Shown here: positions 1 to 9,450 of the stretch, piece after piece | Layout of the letters: every line of letters starts with the position of its first letter | How positions within the stretch are numbered: the first letter of the stretch is position 1 | Assembly (NCBI RefSeq): GCF_024758005.1 | Contig: NZ_CP103288.1 | Coordinates: 2,232,001 to 2,296,000 of the forward strand | Length of the DNA stretch: 64,000 nucleotides | Source of the DNA: Pseudarthrobacter sp. NS4 | GTDB taxonomy: Bacteria > Actinomycetota > Actinomycetes > Actinomycetales > Micrococcaceae | Direction: 5' to 3' | The notes under the pieces: model-generated | Database searches by the model: none | Told to the model about the DNA's origin: nothing | What the model saw: the letters and a program-made list of their open reading frames with translations, nothing else | Translations under genes and position numbers: made by a program

Positions 1-1058
1 ACGGCAGTCCGATCCACTCGGGCACCGTAGCTACGGCTGGTCAGAATGAGGTGGAGAAGTTCCAGGACCCTGGACTTCCTCCGCACCGTTTGCGCCTGGC
101 TGACACGGACCCGAAGGCCGCAAAGCGGGCAGAACGGCAGGTCGCCTTACTATTTGGCATCTCCGTTGTTGGCACCCTGATCTTTCTGGTGGCGTATTTT
201 GCCATTGATCTTGGGGTTGGAGAATCTACCATTGCCACCATCCGGCTGCAGAACATGCTGCTGGGTCTGGGAACGGCATTCTCAATGCTCGGCATTGGTA
301 CCGGCATCGTGCACTGGGCCAAGGCCCTGATGCCCGACCACGAAGTCTCTGAAGAGCGCCACAAGATCCGCTACGAAGAGGACCGTGTCGCCGCCGTGCG
401 CATCGTCGACGACATCGTCGAAGAGACGGGCATCAAGCGCCGGCCGCTGATCCGCAACACCCTTCTGGGTGCCGTGGCCCTCGCGCCGCTGCCCGCAGTC
501 GCCATCTTCGGCGACCTCGGACCGCGCCCGGACGACAAGCTTGCCCACACCATGTGGGCCCCCACCGACGGGCAGCTTAAGCGTCTTGCCCGCGACCCCG
601 ACGGCACCCCCATCAAGGCCTCGGATGTCACCATCGGCTCGGCTTTCCACGTTATTCCGGAAGGCCTGAACGAACTCCACGAGGGCAAGCTCAACGAGAA
701 GGCCAAGGCCGTTGTGCTCCTCATGCGCCTGGACCCCGCGTCGTTGAACCCTTCCGCGGGCCGCGAGGACTGGGGCTACAACGGAATCGTTGCCTACTCC
801 AAGATCTGCACCCACGTCGGTTGCCCTGTTGCCCTGTACGAGCAGCAGACGCACCACCTGCTGTGCCCGTGCCACCAGTCCACCTTTGACCTCACCCAAG
901 AGTGCAAGGTGATCTTCGGCCCCGCCAGCCGGCCGCTCCCGCAGCTGCCCATCGCAGTTGATGACGAGGGCTACCTGGTCGCCACCAGCGACTTCAAAGA
1001 ACCCGTAGGACCAAGTTACTGGGAGCGTGATATGCATGAGCGCAGCATCGACAGCTGA
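1..1058 (+). CDS. qcrA: Cytochrome bc1 complex Rieske iron-sulfur subunit (5' end outside window)
   Basis: Rieske subunit of the actinobacterial menaquinol:cytochrome c reductase; it passes electrons from menaquinol to cytochrome c. The reading frame is open to the left edge (first full codon at base 3), so the true start lies outside and the GTG at 51 is internal. Three hydrophobic segments in the N-terminal half fit the three-helix actinobacterial QcrA rather than the one-helix mitochondrial type. The [2Fe-2S] ligands are seen as CTHVGC (bases 807-824) and CPCHQS (bases 864-881). It overlaps the likely qcrB start by 23 bases, indicating translational coupling. qcrC would be expected just upstream, outside the window. 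Confidence 0.95.
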   Translation, partial: GSPIHSGTVATAGQNEVEKFQDPGLPPHRLRLADTDPKAAKRAERQVALLFGISVVGTLIFLVAYFAIDLGVGESTIATIRLQNMLLGLGTAFSMLGIGTGIVHWAKALMPDHEVSEERHKIRYEEDRVAAVRIVDDIVEETGIKRRPLIRNTLLGAVALAPLPAVAIFGDLGPRPDDKLAHTMWAPTDGQLKRLARDPDGTPIKASDVTIGSAFHVIPEGLNELHEGKLNEKAKAVVLLMRLDPASLNPSAGREDWGYNGIVAYSKICTHVGCPVALYEQQTHHLLCPCHQSTFDLTQECKVIFGPASRPLPQLPIAVDDEGYLVATSDFKEPVGPSYWERDMHERSIDS

Positions 1059-2706
1059 GCCCGCTTTCGCCGCCAAAACCAAGACCGGTCGGGTTACCGA
1101 CTTTGTCGATTCACGTGTTGGCGGATCCGGAATCCTCCGGGAATTCGGCCGTAAGGTCTTCCCCGACCACTGGTCCTTCATGTTCGGCGAAGTGGCACTG
1201 TACTCCTTCGTTATCCTGCTGCTCTCCGGCACGTTCCTGACGTTCTTCTTCGACCCGTCCATGGCCGAGACACACTACGACGGTTCGTACGTTCCCCTCA
1301 AGGGCGTCGAAATGTCCGTCGCCTACAGCTCCTCCCTGGACATCTCGTTCGATATCCGCGGCGGCCTCTTCATGCGCCAGGTCCACCACTGGGCAGCACT
1401 GCTGTTCGTGGCGTCCATTGCCGTGCACATGCTGCGGGTTTTCTTCACAGGTGCGTTCCGCAAGCCGCGTGAGATGAACTGGGTAGTGGGCGGAGTCCTG
1501 CTCATCCTGGCCATGGCTGCCGGCTTCACCGGATACTCGCTCCCCGACGACCTGCTGTCCGGCAACGGCCTGCGGATTATCGACGGCGTGATCAAGTCCA
1601 TCCCGATCGTCGGTACGTACATCTCGTTCTTCCTCTTTGGCGGAGAGTTCCCGGGAACGGTAGTTATTGGGCGGCTTTACATGCTGCATATCCTGCTGGT
1701 TCCGGCCCTGATCCTGCTGATGATCGTCCTGCACCTGTTTATGGTTGTCATCCACAAGCACACCCAGTACCCCGGCCCGGGCCGCAACGACAACAACGTT
1801 GTCGGCTACCCCCTCGGTCCTGTCTACGCTGCGAAAGCCGGTGGATTCTTCTTCATCGTCTTCGGTGTCCTGGCTCTGATGGCAGGTTTCTTCACCATCA
1901 ACCCGATCTGGAACTACGGTCCGTATGACCCCTCCCCTGTGTCGGCCGGTACCCAGCCTGACTGGTACATCGGCTTCGTTGACGGTGCCCTGCGCCTGAT
2001 GCCCGGTACGTTGGGAGACTGGTGGGTAGAGCAAGTCTGGTTCGGCTACGTCTTCAGTTTCAACGTCCTGCTGCCGGCCCTTGTGCCCGCCGGAATTCTG
2101 TTCACGGTGATGTTCATGTACCCGTGGATCGAGCGGTGGATCACCAAGGACGACCGCGAGCACCACGTGCTGGACCGTCCCCGCAACGCACCGACCCGCA
2201 CCGCGATCGGCATGGCTGGGTTTGTCTGGTACTGCGTAATGTGGGCAGCTGCAGGTTCCGACCTGATTGCCACACACTTCGGTGTCTCCCTGAACGACGT
2301 CACGTACTGGCTCCGCGCCCTGTTCGTCATCGGCCCGATCATCGCGTTCATCGTTACGAAGCGCGTGGCCCTGGCCCTTCAGCGCAAGGACCGCGAGATC
2401 GCACTCCACGGCCGGGAGACCGGGCGAATCGTCCGCCTCCCGCATGGAGAGTTCATTGAGGTGCACGCACCGCTGGACGAGTACAAGCGCTACAAGCTGG
2501 TCGGCTTCGAGTCGCCTGAGGTTCTTCCGGCCGTCCCGAACGAGCATGGCGTGGTGACCCGCAAGGAGAAGCGCCGGGCGTTCCTTTCCAAGTGGTTCTT
2601 CGAGGACCGCGTGGCTCCGGCAACGCCTGCTGAGCTGGAAGCCGCCCACGGCCACGGCCATGCAGCCGTAGAAGCCCCGGAAGAAGCAAAGAGCCTTTCC
2701 CACTAA
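1036..2706 (+). CDS. qcrB: Cytochrome bc1 complex cytochrome b subunit
   Basis: Diheme cytochrome b of the bc1 complex that forms a supercomplex with the aa3 oxidase in actinobacteria. The frame is open from GTG 1027, but ATG 1036 is preferred because GGGAG (1021-1025) lies at good spacing; this gives 556 residues. Many membrane helices are evident. Candidate heme ligands are His117/His131 and His218/His233. The quinol-site motif reads PDWY instead of the classical PEWY, in the segment around bases 1960-1975. The C-terminal tail of about 130 residues beyond the last helix is soluble and ends in a His-rich stretch. It is followed at once by a strong terminator. Confidence 0.95.
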   Translation: MSAASTAEPAFAAKTKTGRVTDFVDSRVGGSGILREFGRKVFPDHWSFMFGEVALYSFVILLLSGTFLTFFFDPSMAETHYDGSYVPLKGVEMSVAYSSSLDISFDIRGGLFMRQVHHWAALLFVASIAVHMLRVFFTGAFRKPREMNWVVGGVLLILAMAAGFTGYSLPDDLLSGNGLRIIDGVIKSIPIVGTYISFFLFGGEFPGTVVIGRLYMLHILLVPALILLMIVLHLFMVVIHKHTQYPGPGRNDNNVVGYPLGPVYAAKAGGFFFIVFGVLALMAGFFTINPIWNYGPYDPSPVSAGTQPDWYIGFVDGALRLMPGTLGDWWVEQVWFGYVFSFNVLLPALVPAGILFTVMFMYPWIERWITKDDREHHVLDRPRNAPTRTAIGMAGFVWYCVMWAAAGSDLIATHFGVSLNDVTYWLRALFVIGPIIAFIVTKRVALALQRKDREIALHGRETGRIVRLPHGEFIEVHAPLDEYKRYKLVGFESPEVLPAVPNEHGVVTRKEKRRAFLSKWFFEDRVAPATPAELEAAHGHGHAAVEAPEEAKSLSH

Positions 2707-2720
2707 GCTCGGCATGCCAC

Positions 2721-2760
2721 ACAGAGAAGGCCCGGTCCGAATGGACCGGGCCTTCTCTGT
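2721..2760 (+). terminator. Intrinsic terminator after qcrB
   Basis: Perfect 18-bp inverted repeat (2721-2738 and 2743-2760) around a GAAT loop, 14 bases after the qcrB stop. There is no strong T tract, as is common in high-GC actinobacteria. Confidence 0.85.
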
Positions 2761-2834
2761 TCCCCGGTTCGGATGCTTTCCACGACCGTCCTGCACATCC
2801 TGACGGGTGCCTCGACGGTTCCCCGGCAGTAGTC

Positions 2835-3605
2835 CTAGTGGTTGCGTGCCCTGCGTGCCCCCGGACGCTGCAGGGGCACCCACAGCTTGTATCTGTCCGC
2901 CCGGTAATAGGACACCGAGTAGTCCACCATTGCGCGTGCCACAAAGGCATGCCGCTGGATTTTCAGCAAAGGCGATCCCACCTCCACGTTGAGCAAGCGG
3001 GCGGTGGACGGGGAAGCCGCTGTGGCTTCGATCATGTCCTCTCCCCACTCCATCACCAGTCCGAATTGCTCGCTGAGGACGTTATAGAGGGACGTGGGCG
3101 GTTCCCCGTCCAGGAGTCCGGGTACCCGGTGGGCAGGGATGAAGTTCTCATCGACGCTCATGGGCTCACCATCCGCCAGGAGCAGCCTGCGGAACCGGAC
3201 CAGCGGCGTCCCCTCGTCCAGCTGCAGCTCACGCGCCAGGAAGGCACTGGCCCCGATCTGTTCGAAGCTCAGCACCTTGGCCGCCGGGACCATTCCGCGG
3301 CGCTGCATCTCTTCGCTGTAGGAGGTCAGTTTTACCTGCAGGTCCAGTTTGGGCCGGCGGACGAAAGTGCCCAGTCCCACCACGCGTTCGATGACCTCTT
3401 CACCGACCAGCGCGTCGATAGCCTGCCGGACGGTCATCCTGGCAAGGCCGAACCGTTCCGCAAGATCCCGCTCTGAGGGCAGCGCGGAACCGGGCGGGCA
3501 CGACTCGGCAATGTAGGTCCGCAGGATTTCCCGCAGTTGGATATAGATCGCCGTGCCGCTGGTGCGGTCGATGTCGCCCTTAATGCCTTTAGCGCCAACC
3601 GCCAT
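2835..3605 (-). CDS. GntR family transcriptional regulator with UTRA domain (DasR/NagR-like)
   Basis: A 256-residue repressor of the HutC subfamily. The N-terminal winged helix (about residues 17-85) carries the GntR signature around SERDLAERFGLARMTVRQA. The UTRA effector domain (about 100-245) has the LTSYSEEM entry and the ...YYRADRYKLWVPL ending typical of the family. Such proteins bind phosphorylated sugars; DasR/NagR members sense glucosamine-6-phosphate or GlcNAc-6-phosphate and control amino-sugar and PTS genes. It is divergent from ptsH, and the shared intergenic region holds a dre-like palindrome, which supports the DasR-like assignment. The effector is inferred, not shown. Confidence 0.85.
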   Translation of the reverse strand: MAVGAKGIKGDIDRTSGTAIYIQLREILRTYIAESCPPGSALPSERDLAERFGLARMTVRQAIDALVGEEVIERVVGLGTFVRRPKLDLQVKLTSYSEEMQRRGMVPAAKVLSFEQIGASAFLARELQLDEGTPLVRFRRLLLADGEPMSVDENFIPAHRVPGLLDGEPPTSLYNVLSEQFGLVMEWGEDMIEATAASPSTARLLNVEVGSPLLKIQRHAFVARAMVDYSVSYYRADRYKLWVPLQRPGARRARNH

Positions 3606-3648
3606 GGTCTGTCTCCCCTGCCGTCGAATTTCCCCTTCAATGGTAGGG

Positions 3649-3662
3649 CAGGTCTAGACGAG
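3649..3662. promoter_or_regulatory. DasR-type dre-like operator
   Basis: The sequence AGGTCTAGACGA (3650-3661) matches the remembered DasR core TGGTCTAGACCA at 10 of 12 positions. It lies between the divergent GntR/UTRA gene and ptsH, upstream of a TATATT -10-like hexamer. This placement would suit autoregulation and control of HPr. Confidence 0.55.
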
Positions 3663-3690
3663 CCGGTTCCGGCCTGGGGCGCCCTGGGCA

Positions 3691-3717
3691 TTGTGCAGGA
3701 TGAAGGCCCGCTATATT
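3691..3717 (+). promoter_or_regulatory. Candidate ptsH promoter
   Basis: TATATT at 3712-3717 is a good -10. The -35 is weak: TTGTGC at 3691-3696 leaves a short 15-base spacer. It lies about 30 bases downstream of the dre-like box. Confidence 0.4.
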
Positions 3718-3774
3718 AGGTCAGGAAATTCTGTTACCCGACGGATGGGGGCCGTCACGACGAAGGAGTCCCCT

Positions 3775-4077
3775 TTGCCAACACACAAGGCCGTAGTCAC
3801 AGCCGCTGTCGGACTGCACGCCCGTCCTGCCGCAGTCTTTGTCCGGGCCGTCACCGACACCGGCCTTCCTGTAACCATCGCCAAACCCGGTAACGCCGGT
3901 GTGGATGCCCGGTCCCTGCTCCAAGTGATGACCGCTGACTTCCAGCACGGCTGCGAAGTGGTGCTGGGCATCAATGAGAGCGCCCTGAGCGGGCCTCTGA
4001 GCCGCGAGAAAGCTGACGACGTTCTCGGGTGTCTCGTAAGCCTCCTCGAGTCCCAGGGCGTTGTGCAGGCTTCCTGA
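3775..4077 (+). CDS. ptsH: Phosphocarrier protein HPr
   Basis: HPr relays phosphate from enzyme I to sugar-specific PTS permeases in the cytoplasm. The open frame runs from 3691, but the TTG at 3775 is chosen because AAGGAG (3763-3768) precedes it and because it places the conserved VGLHARPAA motif so that the active-site histidine is exactly His15. The regulatory serine region (ARSLLQVM) puts Ser47 at the usual Ser46 position. The result is 100 residues, a little longer than the usual 85-90 because of a C-terminal extension. Enzyme I is not in the window. Confidence 0.92.
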   Translation: MPTHKAVVTAAVGLHARPAAVFVRAVTDTGLPVTIAKPGNAGVDARSLLQVMTADFQHGCEVVLGINESALSGPLSREKADDVLGCLVSLLESQGVVQAS

Positions 4078-4103
4078 GAACCATAGCGTTTCAGCACTAA
4101 CAA

Positions 4104-4150
4104 AATAACGACGTCGGGCCCCACCTTAGGTGGGGCCCGACGTCGTTATT
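4104..4150. terminator. Bidirectional terminator between ptsH and ctaF
   Basis: A 23-bp perfect inverted repeat (4104-4126 and 4128-4150) with a one-base centre sits between the convergent ptsH and ctaF genes. AATAACG/CGTTATT at the ends supplies A and T runs on both strands. Confidence 0.88.
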
Positions 4151-4158
4151 GATATTGA

Positions 4159-4560
4159 CTAGTGTGCGTGGTCTCCGCGGCTGTACTCGTAAACCCAGCC
4201 GATGAGGGCTACCACAGCAAGACCGGCTGCGATGTAAACAATCCACCAGCCAACTGCCAGGCCAAGGAAGCCACCCGCGCAGGCGAGGCCCAGCACCAGT
4301 GGCCACCAGCTCCAGGGGCTGAAGTGGCCCTGTTCGCCGGCGCCTTCGTGGATTTCAGCATCGCTGCGGTCCTCGGGACGCAGCCCGATACGCTTGCCCG
4401 TGAAGCCGAGGTATCCGCCGATCATGCCGGCGAGGCCGCCGACAAGGAGGATGCCCAGGATGCCAACCCACTCGCCCCAGTTGGTCAGGAAACCGTAAAC
4501 CACGGCTACCGGGACAAAGAAGAAAACTCCGGCTCCAAAGATCCAGGATTCGATTTTCAC
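4159..4560 (-). CDS. ctaF: Cytochrome c oxidase subunit 4, actinobacterial type
   Basis: A 133-residue membrane protein with four hydrophobic segments: two near the N-terminus (about residues 8-55) and two near the C-terminus (about 85-125), separated by an acidic loop. It matches the actinobacterial subunit IV that accompanies CtaC and CtaD of the aa3 oxidase. The start is GTG at 4560, whose GTGA overlaps the ctaD stop, so translation is probably coupled. It is the last gene of ctaC-ctaD-ctaF. Confidence 0.92.
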   Translation of the reverse strand: MKIESWIFGAGVFFFVPVAVVYGFLTNWGEWVGILGILLVGGLAGMIGGYLGFTGKRIGLRPEDRSDAEIHEGAGEQGHFSPWSWWPLVLGLACAGGFLGLAVGWWIVYIAAGLAVVALIGWVYEYSRGDHAH

Positions 4561-6284
4561 TGTGCGGTGTCCTTCTGGTCGGCGTTGCCCAGAGCCTGGG
4601 CTGCAAGAGCGGGGGACTCAACGGTCTGGACCTGGCGAAGTTCCGGGTGGTGAAGGTCCAGTGCAGGACGCTCGGAACGGATCCGGGGCAGCGAGGTGAA
4701 GTTATGGCGGGGCGGCGGGCATGAAGTGGCCCACTCAAGCGAGGCACCGAAGCCCCAGGGATCGTCCACCTGGACCCTCTCAGCGCTGCGCCACGTGATG
4801 TAGACGTTCCAGAAGAACGGAATCAGTGAAGCACCCAGCACGAAGGAGGCAACGGTGGAGAACTGGTTCATCCAGGTGAAGTTGTCCTCCACCAGGTAGT
4901 CAGCGTAGCGGCGCGGCATGCCCTCAACGCCCAGCCAGTGCTGGATGAGGAACGTGCCGTGGAAGCCGAGGAAGAGGAGCCAGAAGTGGATCTTGCCAAG
5001 GCGCTCGTTGAGCATCTTTCCGGTCCACTTGGGCCACCAGAAGTAGAACCCTGCGAACATCGCGAACACCACGGTGCCGAACACCACGTAGTGGAAGTGT
5101 GCCACCACGAAGTAGGAGTCGGAGACGTGGAAGTCCAGCGGCGGGGAGGCCAGGATGATGCCGGTCAGGCCGCCGAAAAGGAAGGTGATCAGGAAGCCGA
5201 TGCTCCACAGCATCGGGGTCTCAAAGGTCAGAGATCCCCGCCACATGGTGCCGATCCAGTTGAAGAACTTCACGCCCGTGGGAACTGCGATGAGCATGGT
5301 CATGAAGGCGAAGAACGGGAGCAGAACGGACCCGGTGACGTACATGTGGTGCGCCCACACGGTGACGGACAGCGCTGCGATGGCGATGGTCGCGTAGACC
5401 AGGCCTTTGTAGCCGAAGATCGGCTTGCGGCTGAAGACCGGGAAGATCTCTGACACGATGCCGAAGAACGGCAGCGCAATGATGTACACCTCCGGGTGGC
5501 CGAAGAACCAGAACAGGTGCTGCCACAGGACGGCACCGCCGTTCTCCGGGTCGAAGATGTGGGCACCGAAACGGCGGTCCGCGCCGAGGGCGAACAGGGC
5601 TGCTGCCAGCGGCGGGAAGGCCATAAGGACCAGGATGGCCGTGACCAGGGTGTTCCAGGTGAAGATCGGCATCCGCCACATGGTCATGCCCGGAGCGCGC
5701 ATGCAGATGATGGTGGTGATGAAGTTGACGGCACCAAGGATGGTTCCGAAGCCGGACAGGGCAAGCCCGAAGACCCACAGGTCTCCACCGATGCCGGGGC
5801 TGAAAGTGGTGTTGGACAGCGGCGCGTAGGCGAACCAGCCGAACGAGGCAGCACCCTGGGGGGTGATGAAGCCCGAGACCGCGATGGTGGAGCCGAACAG
5901 GAAGAACCAGAAGGCCAGGGCGTTCAGGCGCGGGAACGCCACGTCCGGAGCACCGATCTGCAGCGGCATGATGACGTTCGCGAACCCGGCGAAAAGCGGG
6001 GTGGCGAACATTAGGAGCATCACTGTGCCGTGCATGGTGAACAGCTGGTTGTACTGCTCCTTCGTCTGCAGGATCTGCATGCCGGGCTCAAAGAGCTCGG
6101 CGCGGATCAGCAGCGCCATGACGCCGCCCAGGCAGAAGAAGATGAAGGACGCGATCAGGTACATGTACCCGATGGTCTTGTGGTCTGTGGAGGTAATCCA
6201 GTTGACGACGATGCGCCCCTTGGACTTGGGAACCACGGGAGCCGTCAGGACTCCGGTGGGTGCGGATTGAGTGTACGTAGCCAC
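4557..6284 (-). CDS. ctaD: Cytochrome c oxidase subunit I
   Basis: Catalytic subunit of the aa3-type oxidase, 575 residues, with twelve or so membrane helices. Metal ligands are visible: His85 (heme a, in TMHGTVML); His263 and the cross-linked Tyr267 (GHPEVY) plus His312/His313 (AHHMYVTG) for CuB; and His396/His398 (HFHYV) for the two hemes. The K-channel lysine is in PTGVKFFNW. The C-terminal tail is soluble and poorly conserved. It lies 10 bases after ctaC and overlaps ctaF by 4 bases. Confidence 0.97.
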   Translation of the reverse strand: MATYTQSAPTGVLTAPVVPKSKGRIVVNWITSTDHKTIGYMYLIASFIFFCLGGVMALLIRAELFEPGMQILQTKEQYNQLFTMHGTVMLLMFATPLFAGFANVIMPLQIGAPDVAFPRLNALAFWFFLFGSTIAVSGFITPQGAASFGWFAYAPLSNTTFSPGIGGDLWVFGLALSGFGTILGAVNFITTIICMRAPGMTMWRMPIFTWNTLVTAILVLMAFPPLAAALFALGADRRFGAHIFDPENGGAVLWQHLFWFFGHPEVYIIALPFFGIVSEIFPVFSRKPIFGYKGLVYATIAIAALSVTVWAHHMYVTGSVLLPFFAFMTMLIAVPTGVKFFNWIGTMWRGSLTFETPMLWSIGFLITFLFGGLTGIILASPPLDFHVSDSYFVVAHFHYVVFGTVVFAMFAGFYFWWPKWTGKMLNERLGKIHFWLLFLGFHGTFLIQHWLGVEGMPRRYADYLVEDNFTWMNQFSTVASFVLGASLIPFFWNVYITWRSAERVQVDDPWGFGASLEWATSCPPPRHNFTSLPRIRSERPALDLHHPELRQVQTVESPALAAQALGNADQKDTAQ

Positions 6285-6294
6285 GTCGCTCCCC

Positions 6295-7167
6295 TTACTT
6301 AATTTCGTTCAGGTTCGGGTTGCGGTCGTACTCCACACCGAGGAGGCCTGTGTTGCCCGCTGCCTTCAGGTCGTCCAGGTGGGCCTGGAATTCAGATTCC
6401 GACACCACCTTGACGCGGAACAGCATCTCGGAGTGGTACTCGCCGCAGAGTTCAGCGCACTTGCCGTCGTAGGTGCCCTCTTTAGTGGGCGTAAACCGGA
6501 TGTAGTTGGTTTTGCCCGGGATCATGTCGCGCTTCTGGAGGAAGGCGGGAACCCAGAAGGAGTGGATGACGTCGCGTGCGTTCAGTTCCAGGTCAACGGA
6601 CTTGTTCACCGGCAAGTACAGGGTGGGGAGCTGTTCCTTGTCGATCGTGTTTCCGGTGAGGTGCGCCTGGACGCCGGCTTCGTAGACGTCTTCTTCGATG
6701 ACGTCGCCGGCCTTGTAGTTGAAGTCCCAGGCCCACTGCTTGCCGCGGACGTCAACAACGACGTCGGCGGGCTGGGAGCGGTCATCAATGGCCTGCTGGT
6801 CGCGGTCGGTGAAGTAGAAGAACACCAGGACCATGAACAGCGGGATGGTCAGGTAAAAAACCTCGAGGGGAAGGTTGAAGCTGGTCTGCCGCGGGAACCC
6901 GACGGTGCCCTTGCGGCGCCGGTAGGCGACCAGGCACCAGACGATCAGGCCCCAGGTAATGATGCCCACGACCAGGGCGGCAATCCATGAGTTGACCCAG
7001 AGGTCCATGATGCGGTCGGTGTTGCTGGTGGTGCCACGTTCAGTGGGCAGCCACCCCTTCTCTACCTCTGGCGAACATCCGGTCAAAACCAACGCGCCGG
7101 CAATAGCCAAGCCAGTGATCGTTGTAATCGTTTTGCGTCGGCTGCCGGTTCGGTTCTGCGAACTCAC
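6295..7167 (-). CDS. ctaC: Cytochrome c oxidase subunit II
   Basis: Receives electrons from cytochrome c through the CuA centre. An N-terminal signal with lipobox LTGC gives a predicted lipid-anchored Cys31. Two membrane helices follow (about 57-80 and 102-120), then the cupredoxin domain. CuA ligands are His202 (IHSFWVPAF) and [12 protein letters not shown] (Cys237, Glu239, Cys241, His245, Met248). The start is GTG with AGGAAGGG upstream. It is the first gene of the cta operon in this window. Confidence 0.96.
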   Translation of the reverse strand: MSSQNRTGSRRKTITTITGLAIAGALVLTGCSPEVEKGWLPTERGTTSNTDRIMDLWVNSWIAALVVGIITWGLIVWCLVAYRRRKGTVGFPRQTSFNLPLEVFYLTIPLFMVLVFFYFTDRDQQAIDDRSQPADVVVDVRGKQWAWDFNYKAGDVIEEDVYEAGVQAHLTGNTIDKEQLPTLYLPVNKSVDLELNARDVIHSFWVPAFLQKRDMIPGKTNYIRFTPTKEGTYDGKCAELCGEYHSEMLFRVKVVSESEFQAHLDDLKAAGNTGLLGVEYDRNPNLNEIK

Positions 7168-7355
7168 AGACGGCCCTTCCTACTTGTTGCTGTTGTCCGG
7201 GCAGCCATCGGCAGCCCCGGGCACACTAAAAGTTTTACTACTCGGTGTAGAGCTTACCGCTCCGCCGGGCGTTTCGCCCACATGTCGGCGCCGTGCCCCC
7301 GTGCCAATGTATATGGCAGGTGACACGGCGCCGGCATCAGGCGAAACAACCGGGC

Positions 7356-7742
7356 CTAGTGGAAGGAATCTCCACAGGCGCAGGAGCCACCGGCGTTGGG
7401 GTTGTCGATGGTGAAGCCCTGCTTTGAGATGGTGTCTTCGAAGTCGATGCTCGCACCGCTCAGGTACGGCACGCTCATCTTGTCCACGACGACTTCGACG
7501 CCGTCGAAGTCGCGGACGGCGTCCCCGTCGAGGAGCCGCTCGTCGAAGTAGAGCTGGTAGATCAGTCCGGAGCAGCCGCCGGGCTGCACGGCAACCCGAA
7601 GGCGCAGATCCGTACGGCCTTCCTGCTCGAGAAGGCTGCGGACCTTGCCTGCTGCGACGTCGGTCAGGTTGACCTCGTGGACCGGCAGTTCGCCGGCAGC
7701 GCTGGTGGTTTCGGTGCTGTTCTCATTGGTTGCGGTGCTCAT
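7356..7742 (-). CDS. erpA: Iron-sulfur cluster insertion protein, HesB/IscA/ErpA family
   Basis: A 128-residue A-type carrier that delivers Fe-S clusters to apo-proteins. The three conserved cysteines are present: one in PGGCSG and two in the C-terminal CACG. The N-terminal 20 residues are a Thr/Ser-rich extension outside the domain. It stands alone next to the oxidase genes; delivery to the Rieske subunit is possible but only inferred. Confidence 0.92.
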   Translation of the reverse strand: MSTATNENSTETTSAAGELPVHEVNLTDVAAGKVRSLLEQEGRTDLRLRVAVQPGGCSGLIYQLYFDERLLDGDAVRDFDGVEVVVDKMSVPYLSGASIDFEDTISKQGFTIDNPNAGGSCACGDSFH

Positions 7743-7903
7743 TGGCCTACCTTCTTAGGACGGGTCCTGGCGGCGCCGCCTTGGCGGTGCCAGCCCCTAC
7801 GGATTGGGTATGGGCTATAGCTACATGCTACGTCGGACAGCCGTGTAGCTCTAACTACTGACGTAACCATGGAAGGACACCGGTTGTTCCCGGGACGCCA
7901 CAT

Positions 7904-9361
7904 TCAGGCAGGGGGCCGCTGCAGCCCACCGCTGTTGAGGCTGGCCAGCATCAAGGCTTCGGCCAGGATGGCTTTCCGGAAGTCACCGAGGTGCAGGGAC
8001 TCATTTGCACTGTGCGCGCGTGAGTCGGGATCCTCCACTCCGGTCACCAGGATCTGGACGTCCGGATAGAGCTCCATCAGGTCGGCGATGAAAGGAATTG
8101 AGCCGCCAATTCCGGTCTCGACGGCGGGCACACCCCAGGCTTCCCCCAGTGCCCACATGGCCACCGTGGCCGCTGCGGAGGAGGTGTCGGTCTGGAACGG
8201 GTTGCCGCTCTCCCCCGGCGTGAAGACGACCCTTGCACCAAAGGGTGCATTGGCTTCGACGTGGCGTCGCACTGCTTCCATGGCCTCGGACGGAACCTGG
8301 CCCGGCGCCAGCCGCAGGCTGAACTTGGCCCGTGCCCGGGGCAGGAGGGTGTTGGACGCGACGTCAACGGCTGGAGCATCGAAACCGATGATGGACAGCG
8401 CCGGCTTGGTCCCGAGCCTGGACGTGATGCTGCCCGACCCGGCCAGGCGTACGCCGTCGAGCACGGACGCATCGGCGCGGTAGTCCGCTTCGGGCAGGTC
8501 CACTGTTGCGTTGTCCGTGGACACGAGGCCCTCAATGGCGACGTTTCCCTGGTGGTCGTGGAATGTGGCGATCAGGCGGGAAAGCAGGGTGGGCGCGTCC
8601 AGTACAGGACCGCCATACATTCCGGAGTGGACCGCATGCTCAAGCACCTGGACGTCAATAACTCCATCTACGAGCCCGCGCAGGCTCGTGGTGAGTGCAG
8701 GGACGCCCACTTTCCAGTTGCTGGAATCCGCGACAACGATGACGTCGGCCCGGAGCAGCTCGCGGTTGGCTTCGAGGAACGGCCGGAATGTGGGTGAACC
8801 GGCTTCCTCCTCCCCCTCGAAGAAGAAGGTGACGCCCAGCCCGAGTGCATCACCGAGGACCTCGGAAACAGCGGCATAGGCTGCCAGATGGGCCATGATG
8901 CCGGCCTTGTCGTCTGCTGCGCCGCGGCCGAACAGCCGTCCGTCCTTCTCCACCGCGGTGAAGGGCCTGGTGTCCCAGAGCGTTTCGTCTCCGGCGGGCT
9001 GGACATCGTGGTGGGCATATAAAAGGATGGTGGGTTTACCCTCGGCAGCAGGTCGTCGGGCGACGACGGCGGGCCCGCCCGGAGTGCCGTCCGCCTTGTT
9101 GCATCCCAGGATCTGCACCCCGTCCATGCCCGCGCCGCGGAGCAGTTCCGCCACAGCTTCAGCGCTGCGCTCCAGCGGGGTCCGGTCAAAGCTGGGCCAG
9201 GCGATGCCAGGGATGGCGACGAGTTCCTTGAGCCGGTTCAGCGTGACGTCAAAGGAGCGGTCAATCGAGGTCCGGAGCTCTTCTGTCCAGGAGTTTTCGT
9301 CAAGGCCCGGGTGTGTGGGGCCGCTGGAGTTGTGCGGGGTGGCCGTCGGCGATGAAGTCAT
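7904..9361 (-). CDS. M20 family dipeptidase/metallopeptidase
   Basis: A 485-residue zinc peptidase of the M20/CNDP-like family. Motifs are YAHHDVQP (first metal histidine and Asp), GRGAADDK (bridging Asp) and FEGEEEAGS (catalytic Glu pair), with the dimerisation lid domain in between. The open frame extends 76 codons upstream, but ATG 9361 has a GGGGG run at suitable spacing and begins a normal-length family member. It is divergent from the DUF3043 gene. Substrate is unknown; family members cleave dipeptides or acylated amino acids. Confidence 0.9.
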   Translation of the reverse strand: MTSSPTATPHNSSGPTHPGLDENSWTEELRTSIDRSFDVTLNRLKELVAIPGIAWPSFDRTPLERSAEAVAELLRGAGMDGVQILGCNKADGTPGGPAVVARRPAAEGKPTILLYAHHDVQPAGDETLWDTRPFTAVEKDGRLFGRGAADDKAGIMAHLAAYAAVSEVLGDALGLGVTFFFEGEEEAGSPTFRPFLEANRELLRADVIVVADSSNWKVGVPALTTSLRGLVDGVIDVQVLEHAVHSGMYGGPVLDAPTLLSRLIATFHDHQGNVAIEGLVSTDNATVDLPEADYRADASVLDGVRLAGSGSITSRLGTKPALSIIGFDAPAVDVASNTLLPRARAKFSLRLAPGQVPSEAMEAVRRHVEANAPFGARVVFTPGESGNPFQTDTSSAAATVAMWALGEAWGVPAVETGIGGSIPFIADLMELYPDVQILVTGVEDPDSRAHSANESLHLGDFRKAILAEALMLASLNSGGLQRPPA

Positions 9362-9450
9362 GCCAAAAACACTACCCCCGTCACATTCACCCCCAGCGGA
9401 AGGCGATAGTGGCGCCAGGAATTCCGGGCTCGCCCGCAAGGTATTCTGTT

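Noticed and set aside
282..1262. Long open frames antisense to qcrA, qcrB, ctaD, leuA, lepA, leuS and carB (up to 832 codons)
   Set aside because: They mirror strongly coding genes in a high-GC genome, have no recognisable domains, and are rich in His, Arg, Gly and Val as expected of antisense shadow frames.
3691..3774. 28-codon extension of HPr
   Set aside because: It covers the likely promoter, and only the TTG start puts the active histidine at position 15.
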